Below are positions 34,806-48,035 of a stretch of 64,000 nucleotides of DNA, piece by piece. A model generated the notes under the pieces. It did not search any database. It was not told the origin of the DNA and saw nothing but the letters and a program-made list of their open reading frames with translations. A program made the translations under genes and the position numbers. Numbering within the stretch: the stretch's first letter is position 1; every line of letters starts with the position of its first letter. The DNA is from Magnolia sinica (taxonomy: Eukaryota; Streptophyta; Magnoliopsida; Magnoliales; Magnoliaceae): NCBI RefSeq assembly GCF_029962835.1, contig NC_080583.1, positions 1,550,001-1,614,000 of the forward strand, given 5' to 3'.

Positions 34806-35897
34806 GGAACCCTACCGTATGTCAAGCTTATGTACATAGTTGCACTATCTTAATTTACATATAACAAAAGCTGCTTAAGGCTGAGAAATTACAGGCAAGT
34901 ACTCATTTGAAAGAATTAGACCATGTGATATGGAATGGCATTAAGGGCTTATTTGGATACCATCAAATAAGTTACTTTTTCTACTTATAGCAGTAGATAA
35001 GTAACTTATTTCAAATAAGTTTGGTTTATGATTAGTTACAAATATATTTTTTAAACTTGTAAGTACATAATTACTTCAGTTAATATTTTTAGCTTTTCTA
35101 CTTTTTTAAGTTGTTGAAGAGAGGCATCAAGAGAGATACGAAAGAGAGGATCATAAGCTGATAAGTATGTTGTTTGTCAAACATATCCAAATTACGCTCT
35201 CTACAAGAATATTTAACCAATTAAAAGGACATTTAAGTAATTTAAAATAAAAATATATTAGATTCTTACCAAAAGAAATATACTTTTTTGTTGCTATTCA
35301 ATCAATAAGATTGTGTGGTATCTTCCATTTAAAGCGGATTTTTAATTAAAATACTATTTTGACATTGTTTTTAATCCACTTTTACAAATCCTATCTAATA
35401 CCTTACTGAAATCGACATTAAAAAAAAACACATATGACCGAAAACCATTCCCAAAAAGTCTACTGCAAAAGGGTTTTGTCAGAAACTATTTTTGCGGAAA
35501 TGGGTCATATAATTGTCGTGGCACTAACTTACCAGGATATAACCCTAGAATGTCTTAACAAAGCATGTGGCATGGTGTACATGAACCATGTACATGAACC
35601 ATCCTTGTCGGAGCTGAATCGTGATATTGGGTCTGTGTTCTCTGTACCAGGTCGCATCTAAATGTCCATGGCTATTTAGGGCATGGACCCACCAACATGC
35701 TAAGTCCAATTCCACTGATGGACGATCGTCGATCGGGCCTCGTTAAACAATGCTCCTATATTGGTGATCATCTTAGTTAAGCAATGATCCAGCCCATCTA
35801 CACAAGCATACATGTGAATATGAGTATGTGATCTGAGCTTTCAATCAGATAAGACATGTGGATTTAATCCTCTTTTTTAGCTTGGTTGGGAAATGAC

Positions 35898-35898
<1 letters not shown>

Positions 35899-35949
<51 letters not shown>
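35899..35949 (+). repeat. (AT)n microsatellite in copy B
   Basis: An uninterrupted AT run of about 50 bp lies exactly where copy A carries (CA)n, some 340 bp of unique sequence and a CT/TA run. Confidence 0.97.
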
Positions 35950-35950
<1 letters not shown>

Positions 35951-36789
35951 TAGTCATCCAAATTGTGGCCCACCTGAGTGAAACCGTCTATTTTTAGGAT
36001 ATATGATTTGAGAGTGTGGCCCACATATGTTAAAAGCTAAACTACTGCACATGTGTGCCATCTGCCATGTCTAGAGATGTGGTTGTGCAGATGGATTGGG
36101 TTTTGGGGGCAGATTAGTGCCCCCTCGGCTTCACCCAAGATGGTGCAGCCCTTACTCTGAGGCCCACCTTGATGCATGTATTTTATATTCATGTCATCCA
36201 TCTGTTTTGCCGGTCATTTTATTTCAAGACTCAAAAAATGAAGTAGATCAAAATCTTAAATGGTCTAGGAATCAGTGGTGATTGACTGTTAAAAACTCGT
36301 GGGCAACAAAAGTTTTGGATCAAGCTGATATTTGTTTTTTCACTTCATCTAAGTTTATCATAAATGCCAAATAAATATTATAGTATGCCCTAGGGAGTTT
36401 TTAATGGTGGGGGTTCACTGCCATTAATAAATCATGGGCAATGAAAGTTTTGGATCAAGTTGATATTTGTTTTTGAATGGAAAATAAAATTAGGTAAGCT
36501 TTAAGAAGTTTTTAATGGTAGGGTTTCAATCACGGCTGTTTCGTCTAATATGGACCACCTTAGATTTGGATCTACTTCATTTTTTGGCTCTTGCCCTAAA
36601 ATGATCTAGCAAAACATATAAACAACATGAGTATATAATACATACATGAAGGTGGCCCCACACAGTAAGGGCCACACCATCTCGGGTGAGTCTGGGTTTC
36701 TACAGGCATGTGAGCTCACCAAACTGCTGCTAGAGCCGGCCTTAGATTTCTCAGAAGTCACACAACAAAGAGAGTTTGGCTCAGAATAG

Positions 36790-39676
36790 CATTTAATTAA
36801 GGCCATAAAAGGCTCTTTTTTGGGGTGCATCAATGCGAGCCTGTGAAGGCTGCTCGCTCAGGCTTTTTGAGTTTCAGGTACTGTTCAGACATGAACTAGT
36901 TGCCAAGTGATTGAAGATGGGGTCCACACAGGACACATCCCACGTCCTGGTTTAACCCATGACAGCTCACACTCACATGTGGCCCACCGATAGATGATTG
37001 TCCTCTTTTACTGGTCACATCTTTGTGTCGGATTTTCAAGGACGAAATCAATGTCCCTTACAAATTGGAAAGATTCTACGGTCACACTCCTATGGGACAG
37101 ATTGACAACGGGACTTGCAGTCCATGTAACAAAATTTCATACGTGTGAGATTCATGCCAACCGTTTGGTGGGTCTGATCATGCACGTTCCCTTTTCCCAA
37201 AATCAGGGAGATATATTCAGAAGGTGGGCCACACTCATAGGTTCGACATGGACAGTTTTTATATTCAATGTACTTTTGTGGGCCACGTGATGATTGGACC
37301 AGCTTGGATTTAGGGATGTGGCATGTTTACATCAAGCCCTGCCTAATAAACGTACCAGATCTTACACGTGTGCCACGTGGCCTCATATCCCTCGGTTCAC
37401 CTCTTCAATCTCTCCTGGCAGGAAGTGGAAATTCACCTTCATTAATTACGGTTGCAACTTGCAACCCCTTAGTACAGAAAAGGAATAATTGTAAAGACCT
37501 CCTTCTTTTTGGGTAATTGCAAATATCCCCTTGTTGTTAGAGATGTAAGGAATATGTGCCGCGACTACAACACCTCATTGACGATTTTGTTTTGCATGCA
37601 TGTGGGGTCCACTATTATGTATAAATGGTAGCCACCCCATTTAGCAGGGTCATTTCGTAGATATTTGGATGCGGAAAACATTGGCAATCCAATTATCATG
37701 TGGGCCACACCGTTGAAGTAATAGGCTGCCACCTTAAAACCTCCAAATTCATGTGGTTGGTCATCCAATTATTGGATTAATTTGTGGGGTACCCTATTCT
37801 ATGGTTGATTGGCCACAATGATCAGGTTGGATGTGAGATTTGCGCTATGGTGGGCCTCCATCTACAACTTGTTGCCAATGATATAGGATAAGATGTTTAA
37901 TTACTTAAATGTAGGAGTAGTGGAATCTGGAAAAAAAAAAATGTAAAAATCAGGGAACATTTACAAGTGAAAAATAAAGGTGTTGGCACTTGGTTTATTT
38001 TTTGTCATGTATGGTATGTGCGGGCGCACCAGAATCGATATAGTGGCTTGATTCAAACCAAGTAAATTCGATCCTAAGTATCGAAATAAGCAGATATATC
38101 CAATATGAATGTATATGATTAGAATTTGAGAAGATTGGTCGCTTATCCATCCACTTACATAATATTTGTAATAATCAAGTAATAGTTAAAGGGTGAAATT
38201 CTTCCTCTGAAAATGAATTGTGCCTTGCCTTTCACAAGAAATTTTTTTTTCTTCAGTACATCGGTCTAATAAAACAAAAGGAAAAACTTATAGTTGGAGA
38301 AAGAATCTTTTAAGAGAACTACTTGTACTAAATAAATTATAAGTCTAATGTATAAGCGTAAACTTGAATTATAAATAAGAATTATCACTATTGAATTATC
38401 GCTACTCGTAAGATAAATTAAGCTAAGGTAAATTGATAGATTTAATTTAATTGGTGTGAGACAACTTGCTTTATTAATTTTCTATGCTATTTGTAGATTT
38501 TTACTGAACTATTTCTCTAGACATTTTCATTTTTTATTGGAAGGTTATGGTAGCAAGAGCGTTGCCACATGGGTTTCCCAAGTCCTTTTTTGACGATTCC
38601 CCTCTTGTTGAGTTCCGCTCTTGGAATCTAAACCACACTCTGAGTCTCTTCAAAGATCATCTAAATGCTATTTTTTTCTTGTAATTCCACGCATCCATAC
38701 CTGTTGGGCCATTTTAGGAATGGACATGACTAGTCTACAATAAAAAAAAGTGTTATTTTCATTTTTTTTTTTTTTTTTTGGATCAATCTAATTTTTTGAG
38801 ATGTCCCATTTTCATGATGGAGTAACAAATGTTGAATGGGTTGGATGACATATGAATAATTCGGTGAGGCCATCTACAAATATTTGTTAATGAGATGGGG
38901 GCAAAACATTTAATTTCTTAAAATTGTCTGTTCCTGGAAGGTGCCGGGGATTGGGTGCCTCCCGACCAAGACTTACCTAAAGACTGATGGTAGCCTTTCA
39001 ATCCCCACTGCTTCCTATGGGGTGGTCTACTCATAGGAAGTGTATTTATGGGGAGTGAGCAATGGAAGGGTGTAATTTACAATTGTCATGAAACGGAAAG
39101 GAGGTGTTTACAAATATCCCACGATAGGTGACTTATACAAAGCAACGGACGTTTGTTTGCTGAATTCCGACCGTTCCCCATTTTTCTTTTTGAGTGGTCC
39201 ATTAGATGCCCCGTCAAATGGATACAGGGATCACCTTATGATTTTGGGATTATTCCCATCTGCCATAAGGTCTGTGGACAGTTCAGATGGAGGGACACAT
39301 TTCACATGTGTACGGCAAATTTGAGGACGTGCATGGATTATCGAACTGGGCAGTGTATCAAGTAACTCCTCGTACCTGCACAGACGGCCGTGGTTCCATG
39401 TAGGTGATTTGCCCATGATGCGAGGCCCACTTGGAACCTAGAGTGATTGATGGTTGTCCTTGATGCTCAGCTCCGGACTTCATTGAGTATGCTTCAGTGA
39501 GAGTAATGCTTCAGTGAGAGCATTCAGGACGTACTACTGAAGTGAAATAATGGTTCGTCAGCTGTAACATTTGGATGTGTAAGAGCCACTTCGAGTGGTG
39601 GGACCCATCATGGACAGGCCATAGACGGGGGATGTGGATTGCGTCTTACCCTCGCCAGTCTCCAGCTAGGAATTCT
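36790..39676. other. Intergenic space without recognised genes
   Basis: Mixed sequence: decayed GTGGGCC-type repeats at about 36900-37850, then AT-rich sequence with homopolymer tracts (for example T-run at 38763-38779). A short duplication of TGCTTCAGTGAGAG occurs near 39490-39520. No reading frame with recognisable homology was seen. Confidence 0.5.
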
Positions 39677-39797
39677 GGCAGGAGCTTTGAGTGGCCACCA
39701 TGATGTATGGGTCTTATCACACCGTCCATTTTATTTATAATAATTTTTTGAAGTAAAAAAAATATGAGGTAAATCTAAAGCTGAAGTGGACTATAAT

Positions 39798-42700
39798 TGT
39801 CACGCCCCGAAATTTGGTACCCGAGTTGGCCAGACCCGACTCCAAATCTCAGGTCATGATTCAATTTTAAACATTCACAACCACACTTAATTAAAACTCA
39901 TTACAATAAACAACATTCATCAAATACAATCTTTAACTATTACAGCCTAAACTCACTTCTAAGTTCCTGCTATACAATTTATTATTATTATTTTTAAAAA
40001 AAATATAAATACAGATATGGCTACCACTAAGCCGATGGTTAGATCCTCACTCTGCTTCGCCTCGACTAAACTCCAAGACCTGAAACACTGTTATTTTGGG
40101 TATGAGCACAACCGCTCGTGGGATCTTATCCAACCAAATATGAAATTTCTAGATTTATATCAAACGAATAAATAATAAAAGTACTTCCTTGAATCTCAAA
40201 ACATGAATCAAAATATTAAATATTACATATGACATGAATGCGATGCTGGAATCATAAAGACGTACTGAATGCCACACTATCATGAATTCAATAATAAAAT
40301 TAAATAATCATCACATCTTACAACACCGTACCTAGGTGTATGGCCATGTTGCATTAATGCCCACACATCGGTACCTCATGGTGAGGGATTCATTTATACG
40401 TTAGCTAGTCAGACTACTGCTCCAGTTGTACCTCTGACGTATGTCCGCGCACACAATTGTACTCATACGCCGTACACAAAGGAGACTCCGAAGGATCCAA
40501 CGGGTTCTAGGGTCTTTCACCCAAGGGACACGATTGCCCTACTTGCTAGCTTTAGGGTCTCTCACCCAAGGGACACGATTGCCCTACTTACTGGCTTTAG
40601 GGTCTTTCACCTAAGGGACACGATTGCCCTACTTGTTAATACCACAATCATTTCCTCATTTTCTTTCTTTTTCTATAATTTCGTAATCAGTAGAGATGAA
40701 TGCATGCCATGAATTATTTCAAAATCAGTAGCGAAATAATTTAATTATTTAAATCCCGATACAACAATGCAAGTTCTATACAAATGTGTAGAAATTCGTT
40801 GCCGTAAAAATTCAATTCCTGAAATTTACTGAAACATCAAGTTATTTTCTTTGCCCTTTTAAAAAAAAAAGGAAACCAAAATTTAGAATCAAATTATTAA
40901 TATTATTTTAAACCAATTAATTTAAATCAATTACTTTAACACAGATTTAAGGTCTAAATCTTAACACCAAATTTCAGAAATAAAAGTTAGATTAAAATCT
41001 AACTCTACAAGTTAATCAGATTCAGTACATGTTAAAATTTAGAAAAGTAGATACTAGATATAAAGGAATTTGACAATATTAATTTGAAGTCATTATGTCA
41101 AATAAATAAATAAATATTCTAAAATACATAAAATCAGAAAGTTCATAAATGGAGGAGAATCACCCACCTGACCTCTGGACTAAATGCATGCCTCTCACGT
41201 AGCATTCCACGCTGGACTGTCTCTACAATGTCACAACTTCCTTCCTTTCATGCCTAAAAGTTTATAGAGAATCCCATCACCACTTCTATGCATGCTCAAT
41301 ACATGTGAAACAGGTACAACGCATACATTCCCAGACAAAGAAGGAACCCTTTAATGCATGGCACGTTGATGGCATTCTTCCTTGTTGATTCCTGGCCTTC
41401 CTAACATGAGTGAAAGATTGGGTTCCCAAATAATATTCATGAGATGAGGATTTTTATTTTTTATTTCCGTTCTAAGAGATCAGTGAAGTTTTCAGGATTA
41501 ATGGTCAGGGTTTTTAGATTTTCAAGAAGTGTTTCCGGATGGTGGTTTCATTGTTGATCTTCCACTATCCGAAGATGACGGGTCGTGCGTGCTCCACGGA
41601 TTCAGTTTGGCAGCTAAGTATTTTGTATTGGATAGAACACTTTCAAAGGATGGAAATCGGATGGTTAAGATTGGTCCTAGACGGATTACAGATTTAGGAG
41701 GGAAAGAAAAAGAAAGAGATGAGAATGGAGAGGTGAGATAACGTGTGGGCGTGGATTACCTTTAGAAGCCTAGGATCATGGAACTATATGGAGTCCACCG
41801 TGACAGATGGTTTGGATTAAAGGTGGTCCCAATGAGCTGGTTGGTGGTGGGTTCCGATATCCACGCAACCCTTCAACGTGTTGGAGGAAAGGAGAAGAAA
41901 GAGGAGATATGGTTTCCATTATTCCAGCCACGTAAGTTGCTGCCTTCAGTAACGTGCATTGGTGAAATTCTTCTTCTTCTTTGTTAGTTCACCGTCCATC
42001 TCTCTCACGCATGCACTAGGTGGCCCACACACACTTAAAGGTTGGACTATCCTGATGGATGGATTGGATTGATGGAATGGGCGGATGGATAACTGAATCT
42101 TATGGAATTTATACATAAGTTTTTTTTTTTTGATAGATGGTTCTCGTCAATGAATGTGGGATGGATGGCCCAAGAAAAACAGTCAAGATTCATGGTGTGG
42201 TTTGATATGGTGGATTATGTGATCGGGTCCCTTGTCATAATTGGATTTGACTACGTCATTACCGAGCACATCTTCTAGTTAGAGGATATGTAGGAGCAAA
42301 TTCACAATATGCTACATCAAACAAGCATCTGGTTAGTTTTATTAATTAATTTATTATTATTATTATTATTTTCAATGTGGTCGTGTACGCGTGTAATATC
42401 ATCAAATAGTTGAGGTACACCGTACATCTCATTACATTCCTCGTGGTCTCATTAATGAATGGTCTGGATCTCCTAAAAACATATCTTTGACTAATGTTTC
42501 AATGAGTGGTTGCGATTGAAAGTTAAGTATTTTCTACAGATAAAAAGTTAGTAGTAACGGTTAGGATGGATGGAAATAAGTGTTTAGACATATGGTTTAG
42601 ATTAGCTCACGAATTCCAGTGTATTCTATATAGACGTGTGGGTCCCACATGTGTCTGGGTTAGAGGGATGCATGCATTCAGGTAGTATAATAGGTGGACT

Positions 42701-43640
42701 GTTGAGAGAGACGCAAGGCTCTAGGACTCTTATCTCTCTCTCTCTCTCTCTCTTTTTTTATTTTTTTATTTTTTTAAACAATATAAAATCATGTGTAGTT
42801 CAACATTGGACCGTCCAATTGGGGTACAACTTGATGCCCCACCTCAGATTGTTGTGCTCTATCTAATGAGCACAATTTTGATCTATGATCCTTGACGGTG
42901 GTCAGAAATAATTTTAATGGTTTCCTCTCTTCTACGGTCCCATGTGACGTGTACAGGTATCTCATATGGAAACCAACCGTTGGATTAAAATTTCACCCTG
43001 AGAGTTATGGAAATGATGGTTTACTTTGGTAATTAGGTGATCTAGTTGGATGATATAAGTGTTATGTATTGTTAGATGATTGGATGTATGTAAAATAATC
43101 AGACAATTAGAACCCAATTAGAACAATCATTTTTTTATGAGTGAATCAATACAAATTGAGTTGAGATGGATTGATCAAATGGTCCGTTGAATAAATGACT
43201 TAGATTGATGATTAGATAAATGTGTCTCTAATCAATGTGTCTACCTACTAATTTGAATGGACAACCAAGTCAGCATTCATATACTGTAATCACATAAACA
43301 GTCAATGATCCAGTGAGCTTGATGCGTGACTAATGGTTAGGATTGGGCAAATATATGAATGAACAATTGATTTTGTATGCATTAGTGATGAGAGTGCAAG
43401 TATATATATACATATAAATACACACACGCATAAAATCACACAATTAATAATCATGTAAGTCAATGTTCACCCTAATTAGATATATTATACATATCCACAG
43501 TCACGAGTTTCATAGAATGATGGATGTATATATGCATGGATGTATGGATATATGCATGGACCTATGCGTGTATGCTTCGATGAATGCAGGTGTACAAATA
43601 TGCACATGTATACTTATGCACCAAATCTTGGGTCATTACA
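39798..43640. mobile_element. Very long solo LTR (3.84 kb), probably Ty3/gypsy Tekay/Del-like
   Basis: Starts TGTCACGCCCCGAAATTTGG and ends CCAAATCTTGGGTCATTACA. The termini are partly inverted, and the element is flanked by the 5-bp duplication ATAAT at 39793-39797 and 43641-43645. I found no second LTR, primer site or pol sequence inside, so it reads as one very long LTR. LTRs of several kb with TGTCAC..TTACA ends are known for chromovirus Tekay/Del elements; this assignment is inference. A 3 x 45-bp tandem repeat lies inside. Confidence 0.7.
40509..40640 (+). repeat. Three tandem 45-bp repeats
   Basis: Units start at 40509, 40554 and 40599 and share AGGGTCTTTCACCCAAGGGA followed by CACGATTGCCCTACTT, with one to a few substitutions each. 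They lie inside the long LTR. Confidence 0.95.
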
Positions 43641-43916
43641 ATAATTTAGGGATTAAACTCCTACGGTTTAAAATTTCTTGAGGGTTACAAAAGTTTTGGA
43701 TGAAGCTGATATTTGTGTTCTCTTCGTACAGGCCTATGGTCTATGTAAGTTTATGAAATTTGGTTGGATGATAAATAAACATTACGGCGAGCCTTAGAAA
43801 AGTTTCATCGGTGAATCATTATCACCACTGCTTCTTGCGGTATGGTCTACTTGAACTTGGAATTTGCCTCATTTTTGAGTTTATACTCTAAAATGATAGG
43901 GAAAAAAATGGATGTA

Positions 43917-44353
43917 GCAGGAGCTTGGAGTGGCCACCGTGATGTATGGGTCTTATCCACCCCGTCCATTCATTTTTTCTTATCATTTTAAGGAATACTC
44001 CAAAAAATGAGTCGGACCCAAGGCTCCAGTGGGCTACAAAATAAGGATTAAACTCTTATAGTTGAAAACTTCTTGGGGACACAAAAGTTTTGGATGGAGC
44101 TGATATTTGTGTCTTCTCTTCATCAGGGTCTATGTAACTTTATGAATATGTTGGATGGTAAATAAACATCATGGTGGGCCCTAGAAATGTTCCAACGCAT
44201 GAGAATCATTATCCCCTCTGCTTCTGGTGTTGTGATCCACTTGAGCCTTGGATCTGCGTCATATTTGGGCTCATACCCTAAAATGATAGGGAGGAATTTA
44301 TCGACGGTGTGGATAAGACCCATACATCACGGTGGCCACTCAAAGCTCCTGCC
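43917..44353. mobile_element. MITE with long terminal inverted repeats
   Basis: The left end GCAGGAGCTTGGAGTGGCC continues to CACCGTGATGTATGGGTC; the right end is the inverted match finishing CACTCAAAGCTCCTGCC. The inverted repeats extend about 45 bp with few mismatches. Interior words such as AAAAGTTTTGGAT and AAACATCATGGTGGGCCC are shared with many repeats in the window. No target duplication is clear. Confidence 0.75.
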
Positions 44354-44982
44354 TGTCAAACAAAAGGCTCTGTTGGGCCATCATGATGTCCATGTGATAT
44401 CCGGTCGGTCAATCAGTTGTTCCAGCTCATGTTAGAATGTGAGCCCAAAACATAGGCAGATCCAAATATAAAGTGGGCTACACCATAGGAAAAAGTGGGG
44501 CTGCGGACGTCCTCCTTTGAGACCTTCCTGGAGCCAGCTGTGATGTTTCTATCCCATCGAAACCGTTCATAAGGTGTTTCCCACCAGGATGAAGTGAAAA
44601 TTCAAATACCAGCCTATTCCAAAACTTAGGTGGGCCACAAGAAGGTTTCAGTGATGGGCATTCCCATCCCCACTGTTCTCTACTATGTGGACCTGCCTAC
44701 TTTTGGGCTCACACCCTAACATAGGCTGGTGCGAGTGGATGTCAGACGGAGCTTTTTCTTCCACTGGCTCCCTAGCCAAGATACACTAGTCAGGTGGCCC
44801 TGATCTCGTGATGCATCGCATCCACAGGTGGTTCAGTAATTAATGGCCGTCCATGTTCATGAATGTGGTCCATAAGCCATTACCATATAAGGGTCCGGTT
44901 TCAGTAGTACAACTACGTTGGGGCTCACCATTTTTAAGGAGAGGTCCAACCGCCCTCCACCCTCACCAGAGGGGTTCTTTGT

Positions 44983-45448
44983 GGGAGATGGTTGCCTGTG
45001 CCTGGAGCAGTTGGGGTCCACAGAGATTTCTGTGACAAATCCAATCCGTCCATATGTTTTGAAAGACCACATTAGGACATGATTTTAAAACTCAGGCAGA
45101 TATAAAATTCAGGTGGGCCACACCAACAAAACAGTCGGAACATCAACTTCCACTGTTGAAGCCTTCCTTGAGCTGAGCATGATGTTTATATTCCATCCAA
45201 ACCGTTCATAGAATTATTACCACTCAAACAAACTGTAGGAACAAATATCATCCTGATACAAAACTTCTGTCCCCGCCAGGGGTTCAATCCCCACTCTTTT
45301 ATGTGGTATGGCCCATATGACTTTTAGATCTGCCTGATTTATAAAATCCTGCCGTATTATTATCTTTCAAAACAGATGGATGGAGTGGATTTGTCACAGA
45401 AATATCTGTGGACCCCACGCTGCCCCGGGCAGAAGGCAATCCGCTCCC
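44983..45448. mobile_element. Mutator-like MITE
   Basis: A 466-bp element with inverted ends (GGGAGATGGTTGCCTG at the left; GGCAATCCGCTCCC at the right). Flanks are GTTCTTTGT (44974-44982) and GTTATTTGT (45449-45457), an 8 of 9 match. A 9-bp duplication is the Mutator superfamily mark. The inner inverted parts include CCACAGA.ATTTCTGTGACAA. No transposase is present. Confidence 0.7.
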
Positions 45449-45457
45449 GTTATTTGT

Positions 45458-47997
45458 TACTCTGACAGAGCACTATGGTTCCCACGCATGTATTCAGATT
45501 GAGAGGGCTGTCAATGGACCAGGTTTGATCACATATGGACTTTCCATGCCGAAACCTATTAATGGATGCTACACCTAGAGCCGTACTCAGTATCACTGAT
45601 GCCCATACCTTCTATTATCATGTATGTGTACTATCGAACATTCGGGCACTCATAATTAAAAAATACACATACCATTAACTAAAAGATTAAAGATCATGCA
45701 TAAATAAAAATATTATGATTTTTGTTATTAAACATAAATATAACATGATAGCATGCTATTTTGAATTTTAAAAAAATCACTCTTTTTATTGTTTTTAAAC
45801 TATTGTATGATTAAAAGTTAAGAACTATAGTAATGAAATTGCACACTTGGAGTATAAGTAACTAAAATAAGTAGTTCAAATTGTAGGCCTTACATTAGAT
45901 GTAAAACGAATTAAAAGTTAAGCTTGGTTGATGATTACTTTGTTGGATTGGTGAACGCTTTTGAATGGTTAAAAGTGAAATATCCAATGATCATGTTTTA
46001 ACAAACAAGTGTCTAAGAATTAGATATTAGGATTATTCAAGCAATTTGATACTGAGATTGATACCTAGCTATGGTAATTTCCACAATTTACTTGGTTTCA
46101 TTAGAAATATGGTTTGTCATGTGTACAAATTTTGAGCCAATCAAATGTTATATAACATCCTAAATATGAAATAACTCATCATTTTATTATGACTCTTGAT
46201 TTGGTATTTAAATTTTACACGGATACTTTTTATTTGGCATATTAGGGAAATTAGCATGTGCAACAAACATGGAGAGAGATATATGAGAATGGGGAGATAC
46301 TTATGAACAAGGAGAGAAAAATGATAGAAAAGAAGGTGACTACAATTATATAGGAGAAGGCAATCAGTCACTGGGCAACTCACTCTCATTTAAAAAAAAA
46401 AATAATGATAAAAATTTATAGCTCACTCAAGTTTAGATCTACCACATGTTTTGACTCATGTCCTAACATGCAGCGCATAATAAATACATGGGTTCATTTT
46501 TATTTATATATTTTTGTAGCCCACTCAAGTTTAGATCTGCCTCATGTTTTGACTAATGTCTTAACATGCAGCGCATAATAATTAAATACATGGGTGGATA
46601 TTACACAATCATCGTGGAGATTTTAAAAAATACCACTGATTTGCATGAAAATAATGTCTTACATGCCATAACTTTTCTACGGTTGGATGTAAAATGTTGT
46701 TGGCTCCTCTTGTTACATGTAATGGAGAAAGTTAACATAAATCTCACAGATTCATTTGTATTTATAGAAGATAGATTACAACATACTGTTAAATGAATAC
46801 AAATATTTATAGAAGATGGATTACAACATACTTTTAAATGAATACAAATTTAAATGTATTTGAGATTTGAATGTGCCTAAGTGATAGGCTAACAGTCCGG
46901 AGGAAGCTTCGAAGGAGATGAGGATGGGTGGTTAACATATTCCACATGATGTTTTACACTTTTAATGGACCATGTATCCAAGCCAAAATAAATAGCTATT
47001 AGGTTTATTCTAAATGGTCCAATATTTTAATACATGTTACATATATAATATATATTATTATGTAATATAAAATTGGGTCTAGTGTGATTGTACTATCTGG
47101 GTATACCGACACCCAACCCATTTATCAAAGGAGCTCAAAGAATAACCCACATCCATACCCATTTAGCTAACACTCTTAAAGATTGGTCGGACAATCCTAA
47201 TATCTTATTAGTAGGCATTCATCATTTATATTCTGACTCATGACTTTTTCATTATAATGGTTGGATTGGACGTGCACCAATCAACAAGCTAGGTTATTAA
47301 TCCATTGTAATTACCAATTTACTGAAAGCTCAACAAGCAACCAGATATCCCAACCACAAGGTATTCAATTATGTAGCCGTTACAGGAAAAATTACCTGTA
47401 CCAGCCTGTGACAGACCCGTAACAGCCCCAAAACAATTTTTTTCAAAAATTTAAAAAAATTGTTGTAACGGCCTTTATTGTAACGACAATGGCAGTTGCC
47501 GTTATAGCCACCGTTATCATTATGGAATACGTTAATCAACCAACAAACAAATTTTTTTGTGTGTTATCAATATTTGAAATTAGTGTAATTGCAAATTAGA
47601 TACCTAGATCTCACACATGAATGGTAAGAAATCATTTTCATAATATTTGACTAATAATTGCAGTTCACCCAAAAACATTGCTAATGTCCTTATGAATTTT
47701 ATTGGGATGTGATTGAGGTTGAAAGTATGAAATATTGGCCTAATATTGAAAAGCCTTAGCCCTTGTCCAAGTCAAAAGGTTGTGGGGGCATACCCCAACA
47801 ACTAAAAACATAAGCGAATGTAAAAATAATATAGATGTTGGGATCTATCATTGAAATTACTAATGAGACAAGAGAAAGCCCACCAAAGATAGCTGAATTC
47901 AACAACACAAAGTAAAGAGAATATTAGCCTCAATCTAAGCTTTCTAATCAATGGTTTAAATATCTCTTTACCATAGGAAAACATGAGAAGAAGACAG

Positions 47998-48035
<38 letters not shown>

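Larger units (their letters stand above)
28536..36789. repeat. Segmental tandem duplication, copy B
   Basis: This is the second copy of the segment at 21442-28521, in the same orientation. It is interrupted by a 2.55-kb gypsy element at 28698-31247. It preserves the empty site for the copy A solo LTR and has a long (AT)n run at about 35899-35949 where copy A has a 390-bp segment. By eye the copies differ at a few bases per 60-base line or fewer. No gene shared by both copies was recognised. Confidence 0.92.
39677..43916. mobile_element. MITE split by a 3.84-kb LTR insertion
   Basis: The left part (39677-39797) starts GGCAGGAGCTTTGAGTGGCC and matches the start of the adjacent MITE at 43917. 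The right part (43641-43916) continues the same MITE consensus (AGGGATTAAACTC, then CAAAAGTTTTGGATGAAGC). The two parts are separated by 39798-43640. The right terminal repeat is missing where the next MITE begins. Confidence 0.75.

Noticed and set aside
35434-35661. 75-codon frame starting MTENHSQK
   Set aside because: The matching region of copy A (26823) ends in a different frame because a short repeat (CATGTACATGAAC) is absent there; no homology is recognised and both copies look non-coding.
21442-36789. Assembly artefact as explanation for the tandem duplication
   Set aside because: Copies differ by substitutions, indels and independent insertions with their own target duplications, which an assembly repeat would not show; still worth confirming with long reads.
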